11,667 nucleotides of DNA from JBHHZI01 sp046757965 (GCA_046757965.1 JBHHZI010000105.1:1-11667); one strand, 5' to 3'; positions 1 through 7,778 are shown, counted from the stretch's first letter. Program-made: numbers and translations. The notes: generated from the sequence alone by a model not told the origin.

Positions 1-1
1 G

Positions 2-481
2 ATCTCCACCTCCGATGAGAGGCAGAAGCTGGTCGAACGGCGGGTCAGCTCCGGTGTCTATTACTACGTTCCCGACAACACGGATCTGAACATTTCCAAC
101 TGGGTGATCTACGACGGCACGATTCGACAGCACCTGTCCGTCGACCTCGAGATCACCGAGATCGAGAACGCCCGCAAGAACACGAAGGAACACACGGAAC
201 TGGCGAGGGCGCTGGTGGAGGAGGTGAGCAGGTTGCCGATCCCCGGTCTGGATCCGGTGAACGCGGTGCTCGGAGCGTTCCCGGTGTTGCTGGGCGCCAT
301 CCTCAGGGCCAACGCCGACGACCAGGTCCTCAAGTACCTGATGTCTCTTGCGACGAAGGAGGTCGCGTCGGGGTCGAGGCGAACCCTCAGGAACGGCGTC
401 TACACGCTCACCAAGCACAAGCCCGCAGACCCGGCGCAGGAGTTCGTGAAGCTGGAGATGGAGGTCCAGACGGTTGCCTGA
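2..481 (+). CDS. Unrecognised protein, 3' part of gene (5' end outside window)
   Basis: The reading frame is open from base 2 to a TGA at 479-481, giving 159 residues with no ATG in frame. The first GTG (104) lies inside the open frame and has no ribosome binding site, so the gene almost certainly begins before the window. I do not recognise the family. The visible part begins polar and beta-like (YYYVPDNTDLNISNW), continues into a charged helical stretch (ENARKNTKEHTELARALVEE), then a moderately hydrophobic segment (PIPGLDPVNAVLGAFPVLLGAIL) too weak to call a membrane helix with confidence, and ends in a short beta-like tail around RNGVYTLTKH. No catalytic motif is seen. The DUF2235 gene starts 123 bases downstream on the same strand with no evident terminator between, so co-transcription and a joint function are plausible but inferred only from position. 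Confidence 0.7.
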   Translation: MSTSDERQKLVERRVSSGVYYYVPDNTDLNISNWVIYDGTIRQHLSVDLEITEIENARKNTKEHTELARALVEEVSRLPIPGLDPVNAVLGAFPVLLGAILRANADDQVLKYLMSLATKEVASGSRRTLRNGVYTLTKHKPADPAQEFVKLEMEVQTVA

Positions 482-592
482 CCGTGCCGTGACGCCGGGG
501 TGGTCACTGGAGCATGGTGATTTCCCGGCCACCGGTCCAGGCGCGGAGGAAGCGCGGAAGGTGTCACCGGTGCCGGTTCAGGATCCCGCAGC

Positions 593-600
593 GGAAGGAG
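593..600 (+). promoter_or_regulatory. Shine-Dalgarno site of the DUF2235 gene
   Basis: GGAAGGAG at 593-600 lies one base before a GTG at 602 and four bases before the ATG at 605. The distance to the GTG is too short for normal initiation, so the ATG at 605 is the better start; even that spacing is on the short side. Confidence 0.6.
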
Positions 601-604
601 CGTG

Positions 605-2401
605 ATGCCCGGCCCGAAACGGATTGTTCTCTGCTCCGACGGCACCGGCAACACGGCCGGCAAGGGTCGCGGCACCAACGTCTGGAAGGTCTACGAGGCC
701 GTGGACACTCACGGACATCGGGATGATCCGGGCCTGACGGAGCAGGTCGCCTTCTACGACGACGGCGTCGGCACCGAACAGATCAAGGCGGTCAAGCTGC
801 TCACGGGTGCGTTCGGCATCGGACTGAAGCGCAACGTCCTGGACCTCTACACGGCCCTGTGCCGGAGTTATCAGCCGGGCGATGAGATCTATCTGTTCGG
901 GTTCAGCCGCGGCGCCTTCACCGTCCGCACACTGGCCGGCCTGATCACCGAGTGCGGCATCATCGATACCGCTCGTTACGGTACGGACCAGGAACTGAAG
1001 GGCCTGGTGGGGGAGGCCTACAGGTCGTTTCGCAAGCACTTTCCCTCGTTCTGGACAAGGTGCCTCGGCGGCGTGCAAGGATTGTTCATCGCACTCCGGC
1101 GCCGCCTGGGGAAGAAGGCGAGAAGCTCGGCGAATGCCCACCCGCGTCACGCGGCGCTTCGACTGCGCGGCAAGGAGGCGTGCGACACGTTCCGTGGTCG
1201 CTGCTCCGTGGTTCACGATCGTCATGCTCCGGACGGCAAGGTCCGCATCCGGTTCATCGGTGTCTGGGATACCGTCGATGCCATCGGTCTGCCGTTCGAC
1301 GACCGGATCGGATGCCTGAACCCCGTCACCTTTCCCAGCTGCAATCTCAGCGAACAGGTCGACGTCGCCCGGCACGCCCTGTCCATCGACGATGAGCGGC
1401 AGACCTTTCACCCGGTGATGTGGGACGAGACCGATGAGACGAGCGATCGCATCCAGCAGGTCTGGTTCGCGGGCGTCCATTCCAACGTCGGGGGCGGCTA
1501 TCCGAAGCAGGGGATGTCCCTGGTTCCCCTGGACTGGATGATGACGGAGGCCGCTCAGGCTGAGCGGTGTCCGCATGAAACAGGTGGGACGGACGCCGGT
1601 GAGAGCGGTCTGCGCTTCATTCCAGCGCTACGGGCCTCGTACCACGAGCGGCAGAACGTCCATGACAAGCTCTACGATTCGCGCTCGGGGCTGGCGTGCT
1701 TCTATCGCTACAAACCCCGGGATATCCCGGCGATCTGCGCGCAACACGGCCTCCAGACGAGAATCCACGCCAGCGTGTTCCGGCGCATCGGTCTGGCCAC
1801 CGAGGGGTATGCCCCGGGGAATCTCGGGTTGCCGTTCCACGTGGCGCCTGACCACGAGCAACTTCCGAGGACGATCGCGGACTCACTCGAGAAGGAGGCC
1901 CCGGACATGGACCAGGCGCCGGCGAAATACCGCGCACCGCTCCTGGCGGTGGCCTCGAGACGGATCGCCTTGCGGCGCCGGCTGCACGGCGTGTTTCTGT
2001 CCATGACAGTGATTCTTCTCCTGCACCCGCTCGTCCAGCCGTTGCTGGACCGGTACCGGATCGCGCATCCCGAGGCCGACGTCATGTCGGTGCGGACGTG
2101 GGTGGGGATGATCCAGGCCGTGTGCGACGCGGCCACCGACTGGACGGCGATCGCGGCCTGGCTCTGGCACCTCCTGGCGGGCATGCTCCTGGCAATTCTT
2201 GGCGCCCTGCAGGACCCACTCACCACCTTGTGTTCGGTCGTGCGGCGAGTCTGCTCGGCTCCGGCCCATGTCCACCACCTGACGGTGTGGCTGATGCCGC
2301 TGCTCATCGTGCTTTACGTGGCGGGACTGCTGGCCCGGCGATCGATGGTCCGGACCTTCTCCCGGTTCTGGAGACAGACCCTGCCGCGACCCTGGTGGTA
2401 G
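605..2401 (+). CDS. DUF2235 (Tle1-like) alpha/beta-hydrolase with C-terminal membrane segments
   Basis: The product is 598 residues and matches the DUF2235 family, which includes the type VI secretion phospholipase Tle1. Family landmarks appear in the usual order: the N-terminal strand RIVLCSDGTGNT, the nucleophile elbow GFSRGAF (Ser about 101), the acid motif GVWDTVDAIG (Asp about 222), a HALSIDDERQTFHPVMW block, and the histidine motif WFAGVHSNVGGGY (His about 292). The Ser-Asp-His set is therefore complete and the enzyme is probably an active esterase or phospholipase; the substrate is unknown. After about residue 460 there are three hydrophobic stretches (roughly 462-481, 514-536 and 558-577), so the protein is probably anchored in a membrane. 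No VgrG, Hcp, PAAR or immunity gene is recognisable nearby, so a secreted-effector role is not supported by context. The ATG at 605 was preferred to the GTG at 602 because of Shine-Dalgarno spacing. The gene converges on the leftward RND gene. Confidence 0.9.
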   Translation: MPGPKRIVLCSDGTGNTAGKGRGTNVWKVYEAVDTHGHRDDPGLTEQVAFYDDGVGTEQIKAVKLLTGAFGIGLKRNVLDLYTALCRSYQPGDEIYLFGFSRGAFTVRTLAGLITECGIIDTARYGTDQELKGLVGEAYRSFRKHFPSFWTRCLGGVQGLFIALRRRLGKKARSSANAHPRHAALRLRGKEACDTFRGRCSVVHDRHAPDGKVRIRFIGVWDTVDAIGLPFDDRIGCLNPVTFPSCNLSEQVDVARHALSIDDERQTFHPVMWDETDETSDRIQQVWFAGVHSNVGGGYPKQGMSLVPLDWMMTEAAQAERCPHETGGTDAGESGLRFIPALRASYHERQNVHDKLYDSRSGLACFYRYKPRDIPAICAQHGLQTRIHASVFRRIGLATEGYAPGNLGLPFHVAPDHEQLPRTIADSLEKEAPDMDQAPAKYRAPLLAVASRRIALRRRLHGVFLSMTVILLLHPLVQPLLDRYRIAHPEADVMSVRTWVGMIQAVCDAATDWTAIAAWLWHLLAGMLLAILGALQDPLTTLCSVVRRVCSAPAHVHHLTVWLMPLLIVLYVAGLLARRSMVRTFSRFWRQTLPRPWW

Positions 2402-2432
2402 AGGGCCCGGGCGCCGGGAGAGGGGCCGTCTG

Positions 2433-2456
2433 CGGACAAGGGTTGCCAGATGTCCG
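2433..2456. terminator. Inverted repeat between convergent genes, possible terminator
   Basis: CGGACA at 2433-2438 is perfectly complementary to TGTCCG at 2451-2456, with a 12-base loop. A second self-complementary block, CCGGCGCCGG, follows at 2454-2463. The repeats lie in the 63-base gap between the ends of the DUF2235 gene and the RND gene. Neither strand has a T run after the stem, so this is at best a weak or factor-dependent terminator. Confidence 0.25.
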
Positions 2457-2464
2457 GCGCCGGC

Positions 2465-4723
2465 TCACGGCGCGTGCGGCGGGGAAGCGCCCGCGGGCTC
2501 GGCGGCTGACGTAGGTGGGTGAGCTGACAGGGTCTTCCTCTTCCAGACCGCGAAGATCGCCGGGTAGACCGCCAGTTCCAGCAGGAAGGACGACGTCAGT
2601 CCTCCCACCATGGGTGCCGCGATGCGGCGCATCACGTCAGCTCCCGTGCCGACCGACCACATGATCGGGAGCAGGCCGATCATCGTGGTGAGGACGGTCA
2701 TCAGCTTGGGCCGGATCCGCTGGGCGGCTCCCTCGACGATGGCGTCCCGGAGATCGCGAGGGGAGCCGAGGCGTCCCTCCCGCACGCGGGCCTGGTAGGC
2801 GAGTCCGAGGTAGAGGAGCATCACGACGCCGGTCTCGGCGTCGAGGCCGGCGAGGGCGATGAGCCCCACCCACACCGCCACGCTCAGGTTGTCGTTCAGG
2901 AGATAGAGCAGCCAGATGGCGCCGATGAGCGAGAACGGCACGGCGAGCATGACGATGGCCGTCTCGGTGACGGAGCCGGTGTTCATGTAGAGAAGGAGGA
3001 GAACCACGAGAAGGGTGACCGGCACGACGGTCTTGAGGCGCTTTCTGGCCCGTTCCAGGTACAGGAACTGCCCCGCCCATTCCAGCCGGATGCCTTCCGG
3101 CAGGTCGATGGTGTCGGCCACCGCCTGCCGGGCGTCGGCCACGTAATCGGCGATTGCCCGGCCGGTCACATCCATGAACACGAAGCCGACCAGCTTGCCG
3201 TCCTCGCTGCGGATCATCGGCGGGCCGGTGACGAACTCCAGATCGGCGAGCTGCGCGAGCGGCACGTGCGCGCCCGTGGGCGTGGAGACCAGAACGCGAC
3301 CGAGTGTCTCGGGATCATCGCGGAATTCCCGGGCGTAGCGCACATTGATCGGGTAGCGTTCCCGCCCCTCGACGGTCTGTGAGACGTTCCGTCCACCGAT
3401 GGCCGTGGCGACGATGTCATTGACGTCCGCGGCGCGCAGCCCGTGGCGGGCCGCACGTTGCCGGTCCACCCGGATGTCGAGAAAGAACCCGCCGGTGGAG
3501 CGTTCGGCGTAGGCACTGCGCGTTCCCGGGACGCGGCTGACGGCTGTCTCGATGGCGATGGCGGCGTCCTCGATCTGGCGCAGGTTGTCACCGTAGACCT
3601 TGATGCCGAGCTGGCTGCGGATGCCCGTCGAGAGCATCTCGGTGCGCGTCTGGATCGGCATCCACCAGACGTTGGGCATGCCGGGGTAGTCGAGCTTGTC
3701 GTTCATCTCGTCGATCAGGCCGTCCCAGGTGAGGCCCGGTCGCCACTGGTCGCGCGGCTTGAGCAGGACCACCGACTCCACCATGCCGATGGGGGCCGGG
3801 TCGGTGGCGGTCTCGGCGCGTCCCATCTTGCCGAAGACCCGTTCCACCTCCGGGAACGATTTGAGCTCGCGGTCCATGGATTGCAGGATCTGGGCGGCCT
3901 CGGTGATGGACATTCCCGGCGGGGCGGTGGGCATGTAGAGGATGGCTCCCTCGTTGAGAGGCGGCATGAACTCGGAGCCCAGGCGCAGGAAAGGAGGAAT
4001 GGTCGCGGCCACGAGCAGCAGCGCGACCCCGCTCACCGGCCAGCGGAACCGGACCACGAAGCGCACCACCGGTGTATAGGCGGCCACGAGCCAGCGGTTG
4101 AGCGGGTTGCGGTGCTCTCCCCGGATGCGTCCCCGGATGAGGAGGACGGCAAGGGCCGGTGTCAGCGTGACCGCCAGCACCGCGGCGAACCCCATGGAAA
4201 AGGTCTTGGTGAAGGCCAGCGGCCTGAAGAGCCGGCCCTCGACACCTTCCAGGGTGAAGACCGGCATGAAGGAGACGGTGATCACGAGCAACGAGAAGAA
4301 GATGCTCGGCCCCACCTCCTGCATGGCCTCCACGATCGCGGCGTGGCGGGAACCGGATCGGTCCGCCTTCTCCCAGGCCTCCAGCTTCTTGTGAATGTTC
4401 TCGATGATGATGATCGAGGCATCCACCATGGCGCCGATTGCCACGGCGATGCCGCCGAGCGACATGATGTTGATGGTCAAACCCTGGAAGTACATGGAAA
4501 TGAAGGACAGCAGCACGGCCAGCGGCAGGGTCAGCACCGGGACGAGGGCGCTGCGAGCGTGCAGGAGAAAGAGGAAGATGACCACACTGACCACGACCAT
4601 CTCCTGGATGAGCGTGTTCTGGAGTGTGTCGATGGAATCCTTGATGAGACCCGACCGGTCGTATCGAGTCGGTCGTCGTGCAGTCGGCGGAGACGGTGCG
4701 GATGGTGTGGCCATAGCCGTCAT
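2465..4723 (-). CDS. CusA/CzcA-family heavy-metal RND efflux permease, N-terminally truncated
   Basis: The open frame encodes 752 residues ending at a TGA at 2465-2467. From Tyr21 (codon 4661-4663) onward it follows the CusA/CzcA family of tripartite metal efflux pumps: YDRSGLI, the TM4 motif GAMVDASIIIIEN, the porter-domain block WMPIQTRTEMLSTGIRS, and the C-terminal membrane block. The charged residues of the known CusA proton relay are present: Asp101, Glu630 and Lys673, matching E. coli Asp405, Glu939 and Lys984 with similar offsets. Those offsets imply that about 320 N-terminal residues are missing, including TM1 and the first porter subdomains. The first 20 residues of this frame are out-of-frame RHS-gene DNA, not RND sequence, so the start at 4723 is only nominal. 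A functional pump is very unlikely. Intact family members export Cu/Ag or Co/Zn/Cd with CusB and CusC partners, absent here. The metal cannot be told from this sequence. Confidence 0.85.
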   Translation of the reverse strand: MTAMATPSAPSPPTARRPTRYDRSGLIKDSIDTLQNTLIQEMVVVSVVIFLFLLHARSALVPVLTLPLAVLLSFISMYFQGLTINIMSLGGIAVAIGAMVDASIIIIENIHKKLEAWEKADRSGSRHAAIVEAMQEVGPSIFFSLLVITVSFMPVFTLEGVEGRLFRPLAFTKTFSMGFAAVLAVTLTPALAVLLIRGRIRGEHRNPLNRWLVAAYTPVVRFVVRFRWPVSGVALLLVAATIPPFLRLGSEFMPPLNEGAILYMPTAPPGMSITEAAQILQSMDRELKSFPEVERVFGKMGRAETATDPAPIGMVESVVLLKPRDQWRPGLTWDGLIDEMNDKLDYPGMPNVWWMPIQTRTEMLSTGIRSQLGIKVYGDNLRQIEDAAIAIETAVSRVPGTRSAYAERSTGGFFLDIRVDRQRAARHGLRAADVNDIVATAIGGRNVSQTVEGRERYPINVRYAREFRDDPETLGRVLVSTPTGAHVPLAQLADLEFVTGPPMIRSEDGKLVGFVFMDVTGRAIADYVADARQAVADTIDLPEGIRLEWAGQFLYLERARKRLKTVVPVTLLVVLLLLYMNTGSVTETAIVMLAVPFSLIGAIWLLYLLNDNLSVAVWVGLIALAGLDAETGVVMLLYLGLAYQARVREGRLGSPRDLRDAIVEGAAQRIRPKLMTVLTTMIGLLPIMWSVGTGADVMRRIAAPMVGGLTSSFLLELAVYPAIFAVWKRKTLSAHPPTSAAEPAGASPPHAP
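4655..4675. other. Chimeric junction between RHS gene and RND permease gene
   Basis: On the minus strand, RHS-type sequence reads in frame down to a TTTDS segment whose last codon is 4665-4667, and the RND permease homology starts with Tyr at 4661-4663 in a different frame. The switch occurs within about four bases, inside two coding regions that point the same way. No target-site duplication, terminal inverted repeat or transposase is present, which argues against an insertion element and favours a deletion, illegitimate recombination or assembly misjoin. Confidence 0.75.
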
Positions 4724-5285
4724 GGGTCAGGGTGGATTGCCGGCTGCCCTGGCGGACCGCCACCACCTGGCCGTCGAGGTCGAGGTCCTTCTCGATGACC
4801 TGGTCATGGGCCGGGTCGGCCGGCGGCGTGGTGGCCGGGTCGATGGGTGTGCCGGTCAGCCGATTCGCGAATCTCGTGCGCCGGAAAGGGCGGTTCATCT
4901 CGTCGTACTCCTGGAGCGTCACACGACCGGCAGCGGTCACCGTCTTCACCAGGTTGCCGTTGTCGTCATGGAACGAGTAGGTCGTTCGTGAAGGGCTCGC
5001 CGGCGTGTCCCCGGAGACGGTGGATTCGATGAGCTGGCCCAGGACGTCGTACCGGAAGCTCTCGACCACCTCGGTGATCCCCGGTGTGGTCGAACTGGCC
5101 GGAGTGCGCCTCTCGATCAGATCGAGATGTTGGTCGTACGCGAAGTGCGTGACACGGGCGAGCGGACTCAGCCCGCTCTCGCCCCGGGTCGCATCGATGG
5201 CTGCGGCCTTCTCAACCTGCAAGGGCATGCCGAGCGCGTTCCGGCTGATCCGGTCGATGACACCGCGGGGATCGATGATCTCCAC
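4664..5285 (-). CDS. RHS gene fragment 3: last YD repeats before the fusion point
   Basis: About 207 codons of RHS sequence, beginning EIIDPRGVIDRISRNALG and containing FRYDVLGQLIESTV, YSFHDDNGNLVKTV, LQEYDEMNRPFRRTR and LTHDGYGHTIRTVS. The frame stays open past the junction as far as 3588, but from 4663 on this is a shadow of the RND permease read in another frame and has no meaning. It is the last preserved part of the RHS gene. Confidence 0.6.
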
Positions 5286-6511
5286 CGGGCGGCCGAGGCG
5301 TCATAGGTCACCTCTGTCGTCAGGTCGAGTGGGGGAGGCGTGGTGGCCTCGCGCGCCCAGTCGGTGGCGTCGACGACGGTGGTGTGGAGATAACCGCCGG
5401 TGCCTCTGTCGAGCAGACGTCCGGGCGGATCCGGCGTGAACTCCGGGCCGCCATGGGGGCTGGATTCGGGCCAGTACAGGTATCCCGTGACGTATCCTTC
5501 CGCGTCGATGCGGCGCATCCGCTGGCCGCCGAGCCCGTAATGGAACCGGGTGACCGCCACGATGGGGGCGCCGCCGCCGGCGCGGTCGGTCACGGCCGGC
5601 GACTCGACACGCACCACGTTGCCGTTCCCGCGGGAGGTTCCCTGGCCGCCCAGGTTGGTGCCGCCGCACAGCGACTCGCTCGCCGGGATGTTCATCTGCC
5701 AGGCGGCCACGTGGGCGAGCAGGGCATCGTGATCGGCGCTGGCACAGTCGAGTTCATCGAAGTCGAAGTAACTCGACGTGACGTATCCCACGGCGTCGGT
5801 TGTCGTCCGGACCTGGTTGTAGATCGGTTCGTATGAGGTCCAGATCTGCCGCTGGGCGATACTGCTGCCGCGCGGGCCCGGTAGCTCGATGACCGACGTG
5901 ATGTTGGCGCTCCGGTAGGTGTCCAGGACGCCCTCGGCACAGCCGGCACAGAACGATGTCGCCCCGTCGTACAGATAGCGCGTGATGTTGCCCTCGGGGT
6001 GCGTGATCTCGGTGAGGCGTCCCGAGGGCAGCGAGTACCGGTAGCTGGTGACGACGTCACGCGCGTCGCCGTCCGGAATGGCCGGGTTATGCCGCACGGT
6101 TCGGCGTGTGAGGTGACCGCGCGGGCCGTACCGGTTCTCGGTCACGGTCCCACGGCGGTCGGTCACGGTGGTTGTCTCCATTCTGAGGGTAAGGGGAGAG
6201 ATCTGGTAGGCGTATGTCAGCTCCTGGTTCGACGTGGCGGTGTCGCCGTACCGCTGGCTGGTGACCCAGTCATAGTCGGGTTGCTCGGTGCTGGTCCCCG
6301 GGACCAGCTTGACCATGCCGTAGGCGAGGGAAACGTATCGGCGTCCCGCGGCGTCGACGATTCCGGCCAGATTGTCACGCAGATCGGCGTTGGTTCCCTC
6401 GAGGTATTCATAGCGCGTGCTCAGCTGTTGCTCGGGCGAGCTCGCCGAGAGGCTCACCAGCGGCGAGCGCACCTCGACGAGATGACCGTCGCCGTCGTAG
6501 GCATACTCCAC
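5168..6511 (-). CDS. RHS gene fragment 2: YD-repeat region
   Basis: This frame carries the middle of the RHS protein. Genuine coding extends from about 6563 (RYDTAGRLASVQDFAGRRVE), upstream of the first ATG at 6511, to about 5294, where a second one-base loss sends the frame into a meaningless tail ending at 5168. Typical repeat units are visible: EYAYDGDGHLVEVRSP, YRYSLPSGRLTEITHPEG, RYLYDG, FHYGLGGQRMRRIDAEGYVT and TEVTYDAS. An FCAGCAEG cysteine pair sits between repeats. Translation of this fragment alone would need internal initiation, for which there is no clear ribosome binding site. Confidence 0.65.
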   Translation of the reverse strand: MEYAYDGDGHLVEVRSPLVSLSASSPEQQLSTRYEYLEGTNADLRDNLAGIVDAAGRRYVSLAYGMVKLVPGTSTEQPDYDWVTSQRYGDTATSNQELTYAYQISPLTLRMETTTVTDRRGTVTENRYGPRGHLTRRTVRHNPAIPDGDARDVVTSYRYSLPSGRLTEITHPEGNITRYLYDGATSFCAGCAEGVLDTYRSANITSVIELPGPRGSSIAQRQIWTSYEPIYNQVRTTTDAVGYVTSSYFDFDELDCASADHDALLAHVAAWQMNIPASESLCGGTNLGGQGTSRGNGNVVRVESPAVTDRAGGGAPIVAVTRFHYGLGGQRMRRIDAEGYVTGYLYWPESSPHGGPEFTPDPPGRLLDRGTGGYLHTTVVDATDWAREATTPPPLDLTTEVTYDASAARWRSSIPAVSSTGSAGTRSACPCRLRRPQPSMRPGARAG

Positions 6512-7398
6512 GCGCCGCCCGGCAAAGTCCTGAACGGATGCGAGCCGCCCGGCGGTGTCGTATCGGTGAAATCGATCCGTCGCCCCATGGTGTCCAGCAC
6601 GTAGGAGAGGCGCCCGTCGGCGTCACGGAAGAACTCCAGGGTGTTGCCGTTGCGATCGACGATGGCGGCCAGGAACGAATCCGCCCCGAAGTAATGAATC
6701 ATGCCGTCCGGTCTGCGCATGGCGTACCTCGCCGCCCGGGGCCAGCTCTCCGACACCCGTTCCCGTGCCAGGCCGGTGAACCCGGAGAAGCCGACATATC
6801 CTCTGGTCGGATCCCATCGCAGGACAGCGGACCAGCTATCACCCCGGATCCATTCCAGCCACCGGTCGCCTGAGTCCGGGTCCCAGTGGGGAACGAGGCG
6901 CTCGTTGTAGTTGAAGTTCCAGGCGCGGCCCAGCGCGGTCTCGTTGCGGTTCCGGGAGCGGTACGTGCGCGTGAACGTGAAGTCGATCCCGCGACCTGGA
7001 ATGGAGAGGTCCGTCACCTGGCTGATGTATTCCCCGCTGGCGAGACTGACGCCGAAGGTGCCGACATCCGGATTGAGAAACGGTTCCTGGTCCAGGCTGC
7101 GGATGAAGCTCGAGACGGGGTCTGCGGCCGGGTCGGTTCCGCCGTTGCCGTCGCCTCCCGACTCCGTGGGGCTGGTGGGGTCCTGGCACTGAGACGAGCC
7201 CGGCAGTGTCCCGGCGGAACAGAGCTGGAACTCGTGGAGCTGGGCGAAGGTGGCCGGGCCGGCGAACGCGACGGCGGTCGCGAGCAGGAAGTGCAGGATG
7301 CCGGGGCGGTGTGACCGACCTGACGCCGGGTTTTTCTGCGACAGATCGCCCATTTTCGGGGGACGGTAACCGGTACATGTTCCGCGCGGGTGACTCAC
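6454..7398 (-). CDS. RHS gene fragment 1: signal peptide and DUF6531 domain
   Basis: The frame starts at GTG 7398, preceded by a good Shine-Dalgarno site, and runs 314 residues; about the first 278 are genuine. Residues 28-52 look like a signal peptide (RSHRP followed by ILHFLLATAVAFAGPATFA, with a likely cut after Ala52). A Gly/Asp/Pro-rich linker leads to DUF6531 landmarks VTDLSIPGRGIDFTFTRTYR (about 128-147) and GRAWNFNYNERL. From about residue 95 the segment before DUF6531 (VSSFIRSLDQEPFLNPDVGTF) resembles the lead-in of other secreted RHS proteins. An ATG at 7353 (residue 16) would shorten the long n-region but has no Shine-Dalgarno site. After the frameshift near 6565 the frame carries about 37 meaningless residues to a stop at 6454. 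Confidence 0.75.
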   Translation of the reverse strand: MSHPRGTCTGYRPPKMGDLSQKNPASGRSHRPGILHFLLATAVAFAGPATFAQLHEFQLCSAGTLPGSSQCQDPTSPTESGGDGNGGTDPAADPVSSFIRSLDQEPFLNPDVGTFGVSLASGEYISQVTDLSIPGRGIDFTFTRTYRSRNRNETALGRAWNFNYNERLVPHWDPDSGDRWLEWIRGDSWSAVLRWDPTRGYVGFSGFTGLARERVSESWPRAARYAMRRPDGMIHYFGADSFLAAIVDRNGNTLEFFRDADGRLSYVLDTMGRRIDFTDTTPPGGSHPFRTLPGGAWSMPTTATVISSRCARRW

Positions 7399-7408
7399 GA
7401 GGCGATTT

Positions 7409-7416
7409 CTCCTTCC
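7409..7416 (-). promoter_or_regulatory. Shine-Dalgarno site deciding the RHS start
   Basis: GGAAGGAG on the minus strand ends 10 bases before the GTG at 7396-7398. The alternative ATG at 7351-7353 has no such site, so the GTG is preferred although it gives a long charged stretch ahead of the hydrophobic core of the signal peptide. Confidence 0.5.
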
Positions 7417-7778
7417 GGCGGCGGTCTAGAGACTTCAGTCGGTCTTCGTTGACGACACACTCCCGCAAGGCCTGTGCCACGCGGCCCGGTCGAGTGGATC
7501 CGGACCGCGGAGAGGTGTCCGCCGGCCGCTGGAGCGGGGCCGGGTCCGGTGCGTCGTTTCAGCTGCAGGCGGGAGCGGCGTCAGCGATGAGCGTCGTCTG
7601 TTCCGGAGTGCGCCGTCCGTCCGTCCGCCGTGTGCGCCGGCGAACACCACGCCCGGGAGAGGGCGCGTCGACCGCGCAGGGACAGGCCGCTGCGCCGGTG
7701 GCGAGGAGACGTCGCGCGCAGGTGGGTTTCAGAGTGGGCCGGTGTCCGGAGAACTCCTGTCGCGGGGCGAGGTCGCGA

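Larger units (their letters stand above)
4664..7398 (-). pseudogene. RHS/YD-repeat protein gene with DUF6531 domain, frameshifted and 3'-truncated
   Basis: Three consecutive leftward frames together encode one RHS-family protein of about 910 residues without its C-terminus. Order: signal peptide, DUF6531 domain, then RHS/YD repeats such as YDTAGRL, YDGDGHL, YRYSLPSGRLTEI, YDVLGQLIES and YDEMNRPFR. Adding one base near 6565 restores IDFT-RYDTAGRLASVQDFAG running into the next frame, and adding one G near 5293 restores YDASGRPVEIIDPRG. Both are therefore simple one-base losses in otherwise well-preserved sequence, due to recent decay or sequencing error. The repeat region ends at the fusion with the RND gene, so the conserved RHS core end and any C-terminal toxin-like tip are lost. 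Full-length relatives are secreted or surface polymorphic-toxin or wall-associated proteins. What this one did cannot be told without its tip. Confidence 0.8.

Noticed and set aside
578..1576. 332-codon open frame on the - strand opposite the DUF2235 gene
   Set aside because: The opposite strand has complete family motifs; this product has none and no ribosome binding site.
605..2401. Assignment of the DUF2235 protein as a secreted type VI effector
   Set aside because: No type VI structural or immunity gene is visible and the protein has C-terminal membrane segments; only the hydrolase family call is kept.
3588..4663. Continuation of the third RHS frame past the junction
   Set aside because: The same bases read in another frame give unmistakable RND permease sequence, so the continuation is out of frame and meaningless.
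4655..4675. Insertion-sequence end at the RHS/RND switch
   Set aside because: No transposase, terminal inverted repeats or target duplication could be found on either side.
3443..4798. 451-codon open frame on the + strand opposite the RND permease
   Set aside because: Product is a His/Arg/Gly/Glu-rich low-complexity sequence with no motif; it is an antisense shadow of a clearly coding RND frame in GC-rich DNA.
7612..7627. CCGT tandem repeat considered as a phase-variable tract
   Set aside because: Only about three units, outside any credible gene, and too short to slip efficiently.
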